Shown: positions 44,206 through 56,892, numbered from the stretch's first letter. The stretch is 64,000 bases of DNA from Talinum fruticosum (GCA_021018815.1 JAITYX010000121.1:930001-994000), one strand, 5' to 3'. The notes: a model not told the origin generated them from the letters alone. A program made the numbers and translations.

Positions 44206-45777
44206 ATGGCTAAGAGAGGAGTTCCTTAGGAAGGAGGTTCAACCACCAAAAAGGCTAGAACCAAATCTACTTGTACCGAGGCTTCGCAAGGAAAAGGCAA
44301 AGAGCTCGCCTCGAAGCACCAAAACACTTTGTCGCCCAACATTTCATTCCGAATGATAAGTTTTTCCCTAAGAGATCCTTCTTCTCGTTAAACCACATTG
44401 CCAAAGCCGGTGTGTACAACTATCTTTGCTTCGTAAGTACATCTACCCGGACCTTGTGTCCGAGTTATACACTCACATGACGGTCAACGAGGGCGTCATT
44501 ACTTCTCTCGTCCAAGGTAAGACCGTTTCAATCAATCTTGGCTTACTTCACAAAATTTTTGATGTGAAAACCATGTTTCTCAACAAAATACGCTAAAGAG
44601 CCTCCTCGATCCGTAAAGAATTTTTCTATGAATTAGATGAAGCTGAAGCTAGGCTTCTTTGTTTTATTCCGATGAGAACTTTCTTCTCTCATCATTCATA
44701 AAAAAGAACCCCAACTCTAAAGTTCTTAAGGTTCTCTATGACATTCTCAAGGGCTAGGAAATAGACCTCTTTCCTTTCATATTGGAGTAGATCAAAACCG
44801 TGCTCGCTGATTGTAAGAAGTTGGCTCCATATCCTTTGGAGCATTTCTAACTGCTGTTTTCAATGAATTCCAAGTCCCTCTCCCTTCGACCCAAATGAAT
44901 GCTTGGAACATGCTGTTTGTCCATGTAGGAATGAGCTTATGAGTCCGGGATACCAGCAATTCAAACCTGGTGTCCGGGTTCATTCGTCCGAGTTACCTCC
45001 ACCTCCTTCTCCACCTCGGACTCGGACAACTCCGAAGTTCCACTCCTACCTGCTGGACCTTCTACTTCTTTGCCTACTCCTTCTGTTCAGCCTTCTTGAA
45101 AAATCGGTGAACAAATTTGCTTCTTTGGTCCTGGACTTACAAAAACTCTTCGGGCCTTCCAAGCTTACATCCCAACCCTAAGTCTAATGTAAAGCCAGGC
45201 TCAAACTCAGCTCAAGGAGAGTCGAAACTCAAACTCATATAAACGAGAGTCGAAACAGATCTCCGAGCTTAAGGAGGTGATCAAGGAACAGGCGTGATCG
45301 GATTCGAGTGCCTCCAAAAGAGAAGGTCAAAGGCAACTAAGGACTTAGAATCATCTTAAACTTCGAGGAGTCCTCTAGCCCTTCTAAGTCTAGATCAACT
45401 GAAGTTGAAGAAGAAGCAAAAGAAGGAGAAGCCAAATGAGGAGAAGAAGAAGAAGAAAAAGAGGAAGAAGTTGCTAAGCTTGAGGACCAGGGCAATAAAG
45501 AACCCGAGGTGATCTCCTCGAGATCACACTCAAAGTGCCTTAGAAGAGGCGAAGCTGGTCTATCGAAAGCCCCCGCCTTAAAATCGTAGCCGCGACAGTC
45601 TTTGTGGAAGAAGAAGAAGAGAAGGATGATAAGCCTTTGGTTCGTAGAACCAGGATCTCTCCACTTCCGTGTGTACCCATTCTGCAGCCTCTTTGCCCAG
45701 CTACATCAACTCAATCTTACAAGCGCAAGCGCACATGTCGTTCTTCATCCTTGAGACAAACAACCCCTCCCTTTTAA
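44206..45777 (+). pseudogene. Third ORF (ORF3/env-like position) of copia B
   Basis: ATG at 44206: MAKRGVP, a stop, EGGSTTKKARTKS. Then in shifting frames VAQHFIPNDKFFPKRSFFSL, NHIAKAGVYNYLCF (44271-44480), a FFEKYAKEPPRSVKNFSM-like stretch near 44590, PLDPNECLEHAV near 44890, PGVRVHSSE near 44965, a Pro-rich linker (45000-45080), Glu-rich patches near 45405-45475 and 45605-45635, and a basic end YKRKRTCRSSS, stop at 45775-45777. The most divergent of the four copies, yet the block order is unchanged. Function unknown. Confidence 0.78.
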
Positions 45778-46259
45778 TTTTCTCAAACTTAGATTTCATT
45801 TTTTATGTTTATTTTGTTTTTATCCAACATCTTCTATAATCACTTGCTCTTTCCTCCCTCCTTTTTGTTATTTTTGCTAAAATGCATAGGGGAGAGAAAA
45901 GATAAAAAATTAGATGTTTGGTGTAGGGGAGTTTTTCCCTTTGTTATTTTCCGAGTTTACTTTGTTTTTAATTCTTATACATATGTTTCTTATAATGAAT
46001 GAAATAGGCGAATTTCTTTCGAGCATATCTCGTTTCTAAGCTATATATTCTTTTGCTCGATAGCTCGATACATGTTTGCTTTAACATCTTTGCTCCGATT
46101 ACTTCAAGAAACATGTTCTGAGTTATGTTCTTACATAAATATTTTATGCTCGATCGATTTTTTTTCTGCTCTAATCAAATCTTTATGAAAACCTAACTCT
46201 TTGAACTCGGAAAGTTTATATCTTAAGTATGGAATGCCTTTCATCAAAAAGGAGGAGAT
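45778..46259 (+). other. Copia B 3' untranslated region and polypurine tract
   Basis: AT-rich noncoding sequence ending ATCAAAAAGGAGGAGAT before TGAAG at 46260; tract about 46246-46258. No gene seen. Confidence 0.75.
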
Positions 46260-47343
46260 TGAAGACTCGGGTATAACTCTGTATCTCTCTTGAGTTTTGA
46301 TTCTAAGTCATTATGAGCCTTAGAAGAAACCTTTATCTAAGTTTTCATTATGTTCGACCCGCTCGTAAACCAGACTTTTAGCACAACCTTCTTAACCGTG
46401 TTTCGACCCCATCGGACACAACTCGGAACAATCGCATGAGTAAATAATCTCGCTAACACTTTATTTTTGAGCACCGACTCTGTGTTTCAAGTGAAAATGA
46501 ATCACTACATTAACTCTAATTTCTAAGTCAATTTTTAGAGAATTATTTGCTTGATCAAGTTTACGCATCTTGATATCTTATTCTTTCTAACTTGATCATT
46601 TTAAGGATTGACTCAAGATAGAATCCGAACCTAATGGATACTAAACTCAGAAAATTCCACTCTTTTAGCCTCGAAGATAATTAAGTGCTTAATTACTTTA
46701 GTTTTATTATTATCTCGTGCCTAATCTTAGACCAAAGTATTTTTATACTTTGAGTACCACTTTCATTTGCTTTTGTAGGTTGTTTAAACAAGCTTAATCT
46801 ACTTTTGAATTACAAAAGCAACCAGCTTCTAGCTATTAAACACTAGCAGACAGAGATTAACCATTTCCGGACATGGCTTAGATACCGTGTTAGGGTTGTT
46901 TGTTTCCAAAACTGGAAAACGACAACTTTAAGTCTAACGATTGTTTCCACCCCAAATTTCAATCACTACCAGAGGGTTCGACTACTTTTGGAGTAAGAAC
47001 TGTTACACAACGTTCACATCTCAACGGATCTTTTTTGAGTGACTAAGACTAGTCGTTACAACGGCTAATGAAGCTCACTAGTCCAAAACCAGTCTTAATG
47101 GTCATTCCGCCTTGGTGCTTATAAATAGAAGCCACTCCACAAGACTTGAAGATTGTTGAACACATTTCTTAACACTTACTTAGTGCACTCTTACTCAATC
47201 TTCAGACTTACAAATCTAAATCTGTAATCTCTTATTTTTAAGTTGTAAAGAATGTCCGGTAATCACTTAGACTCTTTACTTTCTTTCTAAATCCCTTGAC
47301 CGAGCTATAAGGGCTAACTCAGCTTAGTTTTACCTGACTGTAA
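46260..47343 (+). repeat. Copia B 3' LTR, 5' three-quarters
   Basis: TGAAGACTCGGGTATAACTC, TATA near 47118, then cut at CTGACTGTAA, where sister LTRs continue AAGGTTACCTC. The last ~400 bp are missing; DNA transposon T starts here, and its far end abuts a different LTR copy. Confidence 0.9.
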
Positions 47344-47841
47344 GGTGGCGTTTAGTTGGATGCAATGTAATGACTATGTAATGCAATCAATAATATAATG
47401 TAATCAACAATGCAATGCAATGCAATAAGAATTACATCACTATGTTTGGTTCAACAATGTAATGGTAATAAATCAGTACAATATTTTTTGGTGCAAACAA
47501 TGTCTATAATTAGAGAATTGAAATACCAAATGAATCCTAACTTCTTCATATATAATAAGATAATGCATCCAAAACAGATAGATAAATTATCCGCTAGAAT
47601 TTTTAACAACTTATAAACACTATCAAAATTATCAAGTATCATTACCTAAGAAAGTAACAAACTAAATGTTCGAAAGATAAACTACATATTCTTGTCCATT
47701 AGAGCATGCAACTTCACATTTTCTCTTCCATCACTTTCTGGACTTCAATCTCTTTCAACAGACTTCCAAACCTTGAACATATGAAAAAAATATTTAAAAC
47801 TTTAATTAAAAAAAATAGAACTCTAGAGAAAAATGACTAAC

Positions 47842-48930
47842 TTACTCGAGTCTAATATCTCCACAAAAAACAACTTGCACGCACTCTTTCTTCTCATCAT
47901 TAGGGATACTAAAAAAGACATTCATGGTCTCCGGCTCAAACATTTTTCTAATTGCTCGATGCCTCTCTATTGTTGTCAACCCCAAGGTAGTCAATTATTC
48001 ATTTAACTTGGAGTGTTTCTCACTTAACAAAACATCAACACCCAGCTCGACCGATCGCGCTACTAGCCGTACGTATCTCTCTACCAAGAATGAACGCAAC
48101 TTCGTTAAGAGTTTAACCAAGTTGTTCGACACTCTAGTTCATTTCTTAAATGTCCAGACCTCCCAAAACTAGTTTCAACCCTCTCGGAAGAAGTCTCATG
48201 AGTGAATGAAGATTCAAGAGCATCCTTCGTCAAATCTTCATTTTCATCCTTCATTAACCTCACGTTCATTATCTTCCGGACCTTGAGCATCTTGTCCTCC
48301 GAGCACGATCCTTCCCAAAGATAATACACAAATCCTCATAATGGGGACAAGGTTTTCCCTTCTAATCATTGGCCTTGAGGCGATTCTACATCACAAGAAA
48401 TACACACCGTTTGAAAACTTGAACAACCGAGTATAAAATAGTGAAATCTAACAAATTTTGACAGAGTTTCTTTTGTAATTTGGCTATTTTCCCTATGCTT
48501 AATGCCTTACATCTGCATAAGAAATGATAATAGCCACACTTTTATTCACTTGGAGCTTCTAATAGAATTGATAAAATGCATAAGATTGAAAATATAAAAG
48601 AACAAACTTACCTTCACGTAAGCTTACCAAACTTCCCTCTCAGCCACAACAGATTTCGTAATTGAATCCCAAACAGATTTCGTAGTTGAATCCCAACCAA
48701 ATCCACTCGTGCAATTTCCTACTACCATGTCATGTACCTGCCTCTATGATACTTCAAAACATGGAAAATAATTTGAAAAAACAAATCAACCACATTCAAA
48801 ACTTCTAACCATAAATGGGCTAAGCATGCATATTCCTTTCTATTCCTCATTTTCCTTATGGCTAAACTCAAACGAGCCATGGCTGCATACGAGAGAGAGT
48901 TAGGGGAAAATATTAACAAAAATTACAATT
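47842..48930 (-). pseudogene. Myb/SANT-like domain protein remnant with a GT-AG intron
   Basis: Minus strand. Exon 1 (to 48612) reads HVLKYHRGRYMTW near 48745, then NCTSGFGWDS near 48700 and VVAEREVW-stop-AYVK near 48630, the order DVLKNR, SGFGWD, VWDAYVK seen in plant Myb/SANT-like proteins (L10-interacting/PIF-associated type). The intron 48611-48386 (226 bp) starts GTAAGT and ends TGATGTAG. Exon 2 reads KGKPCPHYEDLCIIFGKDR, an acidic middle (DENEDLTKDALESS), and a C-terminus ERHRAIRKMFEPETMNVFFS, IPNDEKKECV, stop near 47842. Such proteins bind DNA; in PIF/Harbinger elements the Myb-like ORF1 partners the transposase. Stops and frameshifts make it dead. It could also be a captured host gene. 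Confidence 0.72.
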
Positions 48931-50696
48931 CTTGCAACATAGAGAATAACAGGGCCAAAGTGCCAAACCACCAGGTTCAAGTGGCAATTGTTTGGCCCTT
49001 CATTACTACCATGTCATAAATCCTCACGGTCATATTCAGTCATAATTTGCAAGATTATATAATAACTTATAGTGAATCTTTAATTCATTCCTTTTATCTT
49101 TTCAGAATGTAATGACAAACTTTCTTGAAAAATAGGGAAAATTATGCAATGTATGGTTGAATTAAGTCACGGGTTGAAGCTTTTAGATAACATTCTTATT
49201 AACAAGAATGGAAGGAAAATAGAATAGTATGGGGAAGAGGGACACGAACAAGGATAAAATTATTAAAATGATTAATGATTTAATAATTATGACATGTTTT
49301 ATTAACTACACTCAATTAAATTTTTGGAATGGTGCACACCAACTATTTCAAAAGTTTCGCCTAGTTTTGTTCCTATCAAACCCACTCTAGGACTTCGAGC
49401 CAACATCGGTATGTCCAACAAGTGCAAATATTATTTTGTCCCTACTTGCTCGACATCTCCAAACTAATTTAAATGACATTTGTGATATGGGAAAAGGGCA
49501 ATTAGGTAAGTTTCAATTTCCAACACCTTTGTGTGTGTGTTGGGAGGGGGATAAGTTGGAGGATGAAGATGAAATTTCAACTGAAATCCATGGTTCTACA
49601 ACATCTTCAATTTAGGTCCAAGCTTCGCAAAGCAAAGTCGGACAACATATAAAGTTAAAAAGGAAATAAAAAAATGCATGTTTCCAATGGTCCGGAACAA
49701 TTTAGGTGCCAAAACTTGACACAAGTATATTTAATTCCTCAATAAACATGAGTCTGTCTTGAATTCTAGCATACAGTTGTGGCAATTTGGATGTATACAA
49801 TTTCGCCAAACATGGATGTTTCCAAAAAGACGGTTAAAATGTTAATACTTCGATGGGGAACCCGCAACCCCACCCCCGCCCCTATTCTTCATCTTAACTC
49901 TAATCTTGAAGGAGTAATACAGTTCTCCCCTCAAGGAGAAGCACACAGATCACAAAGATATGACACGACCAAGCAATTATCCGTACAACAACACTCTAAC
50001 AGTCACCGCTCACCCTTACATCCTCACCATTCAATCTTGCATCAAATGAAGATTCAAATTATCATTTCTTTAATTTTGAATTCAGGAATTCCTTTGCCAA
50101 AAAAAGTCACAAGCAATATGAAGAAATGAACAAACCAAGCCCAATCCCGAAATTCATTGATTCAAGTAATGAGCACACAGTCACAAAGACCCACCTATGC
50201 TAAATTTTAGCCCATTGAGTCTCCCACAAGTAACTAAATTCAATTCAAAATTCCAAATAAATAGTTAAAATAGTTTCTACTTTTGCTTGCTAAGATAATA
50301 AAACAAGAAATTGGAAACTCATTAAAAACCTACAACTTTTCTCTTTAATGACCAAAAGTTCAACCATTGTTTTAAGATTAGATTAATGCAATCAACGAAA
50401 AAAAAATCAAAATATGCAATTTCTTTGAGGAAACGGATAGTATTGACATATATAACACACACAATTCACTCACAATTCACAATTCAGAAATCCAAAAATC
50501 AAATCAACCTAAAAAACTTACCTAAAATCAAATTGAGGAAAAATCACAAACCCTTGAGACGGAGGAGGAAGGAAGATTAGAACCCTAATTAAGCCCTAAA
50601 TTTGATAACAAAAGTCACATCTCGAAATTGCAACTTTAAAATTCAAAGAACTAGATAGAAGAAAAGTCGAAGGAAATTTGAATCCATGGATTAAGC

Positions 50697-52179
50697 TGAA
50701 GACTCGGTTTCTACCTCTAAGTCATTATGAGTATTACATGAAGAACTCAGGTATAAATCTTATCTCTCTTAAGTTTTGATTTCAAGTCATTCTATGCACT
50801 ATAGAAATACTTGTATAAGTTTTCATTTGTTTCGAATGATTCGAAAGTACCTTATTGCATATCTCCTACACCGATCTTTCGACACACTCAAACATCACTC
50901 GTAACTATCGCATTCTCAAATAATTTCTCTAACACTCTTATTCCGAGTACTAATTATGTATTTCAATGCAAAGAGAATTACAGTGTTAATTCCTTATTCT
51001 AAATCAGTTTATTTCCTTGAGAATTATTTGTCCGAGATCAAGTTGTTATACTTTGATATTTTACTCTCTTTACTTGATCATCCTTAGGATTAACTTAGAT
51101 GGAATTTAAGTATATTGAATATTAGACTAAGAAAATTCCACTCTTCTAGGCCAAAGATAATTAAGAATTTAATTATTCTAATTTAATTATTATATGTGCG
51201 TAATCTTGGACCAAAGTATTTTATACTTTGAGAACCAATGTGGTTTGCTTTTGTAGGTTACTCAAACGAGGCTAATTCATTTTTAAAATACAAAAAATCG
51301 GCTTCTAGTCGTCAAACACCAGCAGACAAGCTTTACCTACTTCGGACATGGCTCAAACACTACATCAAGGTTGTCTATTTCTAAAACTGGAAAACTCCAA
51401 CTCTGGGCTTAACGGTTGTTTCCACCATAACTTTCAGTCACTACCAAGTGATTGGACCATCTTTTGGAGCCAAGAGCCGTTGCACAACGTTCACATCCTA
51501 ACGGATCTTTTCGATTGACCCAAAAGAGTCGTTACAACGGCTAGTGAAGACTTCTGTCTAGAACCAAGACTCAACGATCACTCTGCATGGTTGGATATAA
51601 ATAGAAGCCATCTCACAAGACTAGAAAATTACTGAACGTTATTGTTGAACACATTACTTGAGCAGAAGTTGTTGTTCTCATTCTTTATTTAATCTTCTAC
51701 TTACAACTCCAAGTCTATATTTAATATTTTCTGAGTTGTAAAGAAAATCCATGTAATTAGTCATATTCTTTTCTTACTTTCTGAGTAAGGTCCCTTGACC
51801 GAGTTGTAAGGGTTAACTCAGCTCGGTTGTCCCTTATTGTAAAGGTTACCTCGGTCGGGAAGAACTAAATCGGAAAAGGGAACTTTTGAGTCTCGGAAAA
51901 CATTGTAAGGAATTGTTTAAGGGTGCAATTATGGTAGAGTCGGTCCTTGTATTTTGTGGATTCAAAATAGTGGATTTGACTTGGTGCTTAGATTAGCCTT
52001 GTCCGTGGTTTTCTCGCCCAGGAGGGTGTTCCACATAAATACGTGTTATCACTTTTTTGAGTCTAATCTAGACTCGGAATATGATATTTAGCTAATTTGT
52101 TACAAAAATAGTTTAATTTTCTTCATCACCCTATACACCCCCTCTAGGATAACTTGGACTCTCCACGAGCAAACCTTCA
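50697..52179 (+). repeat. Copia F 5' LTR (1,483 bp)
   Basis: TGAAGACTCGGTTTCTACC to GAGCAAACCTTCA. TATA GATATAAATAGAAG at about 51594-51607. AACGG words at about 51409 and 51499 lie upstream. LTR-end hairpin arms near 52128 are weakened (CACCCTA/TAGGATA). Confidence 0.95.
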
Positions 52180-52181
52180 AT

Positions 52182-52193
52182 TGGTATCGAGCC
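52182..52193 (+). promoter_or_regulatory. Copia F primer-binding site
   Basis: TGGTATCGAGCC directly after the 5' LTR; tRNA-iMet type, one A short of the canonical TGGTATCAGAGCC. Confidence 0.85.
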
Positions 52194-52237
52194 TAGCCTT
52201 GGAAGAGGATCTAACCATCCAAAGGTATAAAGATCGG

Positions 52238-53430
52238 ATGGCTCGGAGCAATGGAGAGTTCGATAGAGGAAGATCATCTACCAGACCACCTAAGTTTAAA
52301 GGGTCAAACTTTGCCCATTGGACGAAGATGATGGAATGTTTTCTGCTAGACAACGATGAAGATGTTTGGAAAATCATCCAAGCTGGAAACTACATTCCAA
52401 TGCGGACAGAGAATACAACTCTTGTACCTAGAGCCGGATTTGAGTTCACCACTGAGGAGACTGAGAAATTTACAAAGAATTTCAAAGCTATGAACATATT
52501 GTGTGCCATTAGCACGGAAGAATACAATAGGGTCTCAGCTGTTACATAGCTAAAGAGTTGTGGGACACATTTGTCAACACCTATGAAGGAACAAGCCAAG
52601 TAACGCGAGCGAAGGTAAGTCGATATCTTCATAAGTATTAGCTGTTCAAGATGGAGGCGAAAAAACATCACTTAGATGTATGTTCGGTTCACTAAGATTA
52701 CCAATAATTTCAAATCTCCGGGTAGAAGGATTTCTCATGAAGAAATGTTCGGAAAGATTCCGAGAAGTCTATCAAAGAAGAGATGGGGTCCCAAAGTGAC
52801 AACCATTGAAGAAGCTCAGAACCTTTCTCAACTAAGGCCAAACGAGCTTATTGGCAAGCTACTCACTCACGAGATTCATCCGGAGGAAGAGGATGCCGAG
52901 GTTAGCACCAAAAGAAATATTGCGCTGAAGGCCTCGGAAAACGTACGTGAAAGTCTTAGCTCCTCGGAATCGGAAGAGGACCCTATGGCACACACAGCCC
53001 ACGACTTCAAGAGAATGATGAAATAAAAGAAGTAGGAAAAGAGGCCAAAGGATGAGTTCTACAAGAAAGATAAGAAGGACAGAAAAGGTAAATATTCTTC
53101 TCCTTCAAAGAACAAATTGAGTCTCTTATTGATGAGATCATTGTTTTGAAAAATAAATTGGAAAAACTAAGACAAAATCTGAAAGAACTTAAGACTTGTT
53201 CTCAAGCAAATGAGATTGTGTTTGAGTCACTCGAGTACAAAGAATGAGCAACTAAAAAGAAAGCTCAATGAGTCTCAAGAGCTTGTTTTAAAATTCACTC
53301 AAGATCAGAAAAACCTTGATCCGCTATTAGGTTCTCGGTGTGTCCATTTCGGGAAGGAAGGACTTGGTTTCAATGAAGAAGAGGAATCAAAATCCTATTC
53401 TAATCTTTTCAAAAATGATTCCGAACTCTA
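52238..53430 (+). pseudogene. Copia F gag, zinc knuckle deleted
   Basis: ATG at 52238, MARSNGEFDRGRSSTRPPKF, in a clean 52154-52549 frame: HWTKMMECFLLDNDEDVWKI, FEFTTEETEKFTKNFKAMNI, CAISTEEYNRVSAVT, stop. 52676-53026 continues FKSPGRRISHEEMFGKIPRS, RWGPKVTTIEEAQNLSQLRP, NELIGKLLTHEIHPEEEDAE. After KGKYSSPSK near 53105 it jumps to the KEQIESL coiled-coil region (53110-53430, NEQLKRKLNESQELVLKFTQ). About 300 bp present in copia C, including the CCHC-type knuckle and acidic tail, are absent; the junction shares AAAG with both sides. Confidence 0.9.
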
Positions 53431-53729
53431 AAGTTCGGGAAGGTTGAGCATGGTCCCATTCATACAAATGAACAGAGGACTAAGCCCAAACCATCTTATA
53501 AGAAAAAGCATTCTACTTGCAGTTTACGTAAGAAAAGATTTTCAAAAGAAAGAGACATAGACTCGGTTTTACGGAAGGGAGACTCAAAATCGGACCACAT
53601 CCAAAGTTATTCAAATCTGGGTTCCCAAAAGTGCTCTTCCTCATAAAAGGACCTCGGTAGAGGGAGTTACTGGGTTCGTAGGAGGAAGTGAGAAGGGTTA
53701 GTTTGTTTCTATCTTTCAGGTAACTCGAA

Positions 53730-54110
53730 GAAGAAGAAAGGTCATTGGTACTTAGACAGGTTGTTGCTCACGCCACATGTCAGGAGATTCAAGACTTTTC
53801 TCCGAGCTAGAAGATCCGAAAGGAGGAAAAGTCACATTTGGACATAACAGCAAAGGAAAGATAGTAGGGATTGGCAAAATTAGTGAAGGAATCAACACAG
53901 TCAGCCCAGTTTACCTTGTCAAAGGACTCAAGTACAATCTCCTTAGCATTTCTCAGCTATGTGACAAAGGTCAAGAGGTAATGTTCACTCAAACTAACCG
54001 CTACATCTCTCGATGCGAGTCATCAAAGAGACTAAGCTCTCGGGTCCGAGGTCGGGTAACACTTACATTATTCCTCTCTCAAATTCAAGTCAAAATTTAT
54101 CCTTTTTGAA
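53730..54110 (+). pseudogene. Copia F protease and GAG-pre-integrase
   Basis: The active-site stretch near 53745-53770 reads WYLDR then shifts frame, so DSG is disrupted (TTAGACAGGTTG for the expected GACAGTGGTTG). The open frame 53777-54109 gives MSGDSRLFSELEDPKGGKVT, FGHNSKGKIVGIGKI, VYLVKGLKYNLLSISQLCDK. 53431-53729 is a spacer with decayed gag tail. Inactive. Confidence 0.87.
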
Positions 54111-55160
54111 AACATCTCGTGAATGATGATTCATAGACTTGGCATCGTAGATTAGGCCATATTAGCAATGCATACTATCAAGAAACTTGCATCTCATGGA
54201 TTAGTTAGGGGTTTATCTAATTGTGCTTTTAAGAATGATAAAATTTATGAGGCATGCACAAGAGGTAAGCAAGTTAGATCATCTTTTAAGCCACTCAAAG
54301 CTGTATCTACATCAAAAGTGCTTGAATTGCTTCATATGGATTTGTGTGGTGAAATTCCTGTGAAATGTCTTGGAGGTAAATCGTATGTACTTGTTGTTGT
54401 TGATGACTTCTCACGATTTACTTGGGTGTGTTTTCTTAAGAATAAGAATGAAACCTTCAAAGAGTTCACTAAGCTCTGCATAAAAATTCAAATGGAGTCT
54501 CGGACTCAAATCGAAAGATTCAAACCGACCATGGAAAGGAGTTTGATTACTTAGAATTTGCGGACTCTGTGACAAAAATGACATCTCTCACAACTTTTCT
54601 ACACAAAGAACTCCACAACAGAATGGAGTATAATGCTTGAAGAAATAGGAAAGACTATGATGATTGAAAATGATCTACCTTACTATTTTTGGGCTGAGGC
54701 GAGTCAACACAACAAATTACACACTCAACAGATGCCTCATCGGACACATCTTGAAGAAAACACCCTATGAGCTTTACAAAGTGAAGAAACCCAACATCTC
54801 CTACTTCAAACCATTCAGGTGTAAGTGTTTTGTCCTCAACAATGGTAAGGAGCATCCGACTAAGTTGGATGCTAGGTTAGATGAAGGTATATTTATGGGT
54901 TATTCATCTCATAGCAAAGCTTATTGAGTTTTTAACAAAAGAACTAACAAAGTGGAAGAAAGTATTCACGTTGTCTTTGATGAAATTGATGTTGGAAGGA
55001 TAAGTGAGTCCACATACTCGGATCTCGGACTTAATAGAGATGAAGATGACCTTGTTGAAGCTGAGCTTAGAAAAAGTCAAAATAGAATTACTGAGGCAAC
55101 TCGGAATGGAGCAAATCGGAATGTTATGACTCGGATCGAACAAACTCAAGAGCTAGCTTA
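54111..55160 (+). pseudogene. Copia F integrase lacking the catalytic Glu
   Basis: Zinc domain and core in 54168-54554: HTIKKLASHGLVRG, YEACTRGKQVRSSFKPLKAV, LELLHMDLCGEIPVKCLGGK, SYVLVVVDDFSRFTWVCFLK. Then a frameshift before the second Asp. At 54622-54640 sister copies encode GVVERKNRTLEE, but here GGAGTATAATGCTTGAAG skips VVERKNRT, removing the catalytic Glu. The C-terminus 54664-55161 gives TLNRCLIGHILKKTPYELYK, GIFMGYSSHSKAY, VEESIHVVFDEIDVGRISES and a Glu/Asn/Arg-rich linker. Confidence 0.9.
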
Positions 55161-56240
55161 GAATACTTAAGCATAAGTCAATGAGACTCAGCAAGATCAA
55201 CCAACTGAAGATCACCTTGTTCAACCAACAAACTTGGTAAATCAAAGGATAGGTAAAGCTTTTAAATATGCATCCAGCCACCCACCTAAAACAATACTTT
55301 CTAACATCAACAGTAGGGTAAAAACTCGATCTTTTTAGCATAATCGTGCGCATTTTCTACATTCATATCATTAACGTAACCCAAAAATGCACTAGAAGCC
55401 CTAAATGAACATGAATGGGTAGAGGCCATCTAAGAAGAGCTCAATTAATTTGAAAAAACCAAGTCCGGACTCGACCAAACGACCATCTAACCACCCAATC
55501 ATAGGAACCAAATGGGTTTTTAAGAAAAATTGGATGAGGAAGGGTTGGTAGTAAAAAATAAGGCTAGACTTGTTGCCCAGGGTTACAATAAAAAACAAGG
55601 AATTAATTATGGGGAAACCTTTGCACTCGTTGCTCGGGATTGAGGCAATCGGAATCTTGTTGGCATTTGCATCTAGCATAATATCAAGCTTTATCTAATG
55701 GATGATAAATGTGCTTTTCGAATGGTTTCATTTAAGAAGAAGTCTATGTTGAGCAACCCCCTAGATTTGAAAAATCAAATTTTCCAAATTATGTTTTCGA
55801 ATTGCAAAATGCTTTGTATGGTCTTAAATAAGCTCCTAGAGCTTGGTATGAAAGACTCAACAGTTTCTTGGTTGAAAATGATTTCAAAAGAGGTCGGATT
55901 GACAAAACTCTTTTCATAAAAACTAAGGGGAAAGATTTCTTATTGCTCATATCTATGTTGATGATATCATTTTTGGAGCTACTAATGAAACTCTATGTCA
56001 AGAGTTTTCCGAGTTAATGAGACAGGAGTTCCAAATGAGTATGATGGGAGAATCAACTTCTTTCTTGGTCTACAAATCAAACAAGACAAGGATAGCATTT
56101 ATGTCCATTAATCCAAGTATACCAAGGAGCTTTTGAAGAAGTACAAACTACAAGATGTGAAGCATGCAGCAACACCTATGAGTACTATTTTGAAACTGGA
56201 CTCACATGAGAATGGTAATGCTATAGATCGAAACTCTACA
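55161..56240 (+). pseudogene. Copia F reverse transcriptase
   Basis: Linker to about 55395, then EALNEHEWVEAI, TKWVF region near 55510, GLVVKNKARLVAQGYNKKQG near 55540, a damaged QMDVKCAFLNG (WMINVLFE-type) near 55700, QKALYGLK with a stop, APRAWYERLNSFL near 55840, intact YVDD codons at 55953-55964 and FQMSMMGE near 56031. At least six stops or frameshifts. Confidence 0.88.
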
Positions 56241-56892
56241 GAGGTATGATTGGATCTCTACTTTATCTCACATCTAGTAAGCTAGATATCATGTTCGAGT
56301 GTCTGTCTTTGTACAAGATTTCAAGCTGATCCAAAAGAATCACATCTCACTACGGCGAAGAGAATTTTTAGATATTTTGCAGGGACTTAGAATCTTGGTC
56401 TATGGTTTTCAAAAGACTCATAATTAACTCTCACTCGGGTACATAGATGCTGATTACGCTGGATACAAAGTTGATAGAAAGAGCACATAAGGAGCATGCC
56501 AATTTCCGAGTTAATCTATCATCTCTTAGCACTCAAAGAAATAAAATTCTGTTGCTCTATCAACCGTCGAAGCTGAGTACATTGCAGCTGGAGCTTGTTG
56601 TGCTCGGATTCTATGGATCAAGCAACACTTGAAGGATCTAGAGCTATCATTCAAATCTATCCCAGTCAAGTGTCACAATCGAGTGCAATCAGCATTACCA
56701 AGAATCCGATTCAACGCTAAAAAACAAAGCATATTGAGGTTAGGTAACATTTTCTTAGAGACCATTCTGAGAAAGGTGATATTGAACTCGAATTCATTCC
56801 TATGAAATTTCAGTTAGCTGATATTTTCACTAAGCCACTCAGTGAGGATCGGTTTGTTTTATTAGGAATGAGCTTGGCATGATTAATGCATG
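56241..56892 (+). pseudogene. Copia F RNase H
   Basis: RGMIGSLLYLTSSKLDIMFE, KRIFRYFAGT, NLGLWFSKDS, then 56447-56632 and neighbours: DAGYKVDRKST, ALSTVEAEYIAAGACCARIL, WIKQHLKDLELSFKS, HIEV, RDHSEKGDIELEFIPMKFQL, ADIFTKPLSEDRF, ending MINA and stop at 56890-56892. Several breaks. Confidence 0.9.

Noticed and set aside
49779..50129. 116-codon plus-strand frame
   Set aside because: Low-complexity composition, no domain, inside a decayed DNA transposon whose gene runs on the other strand.
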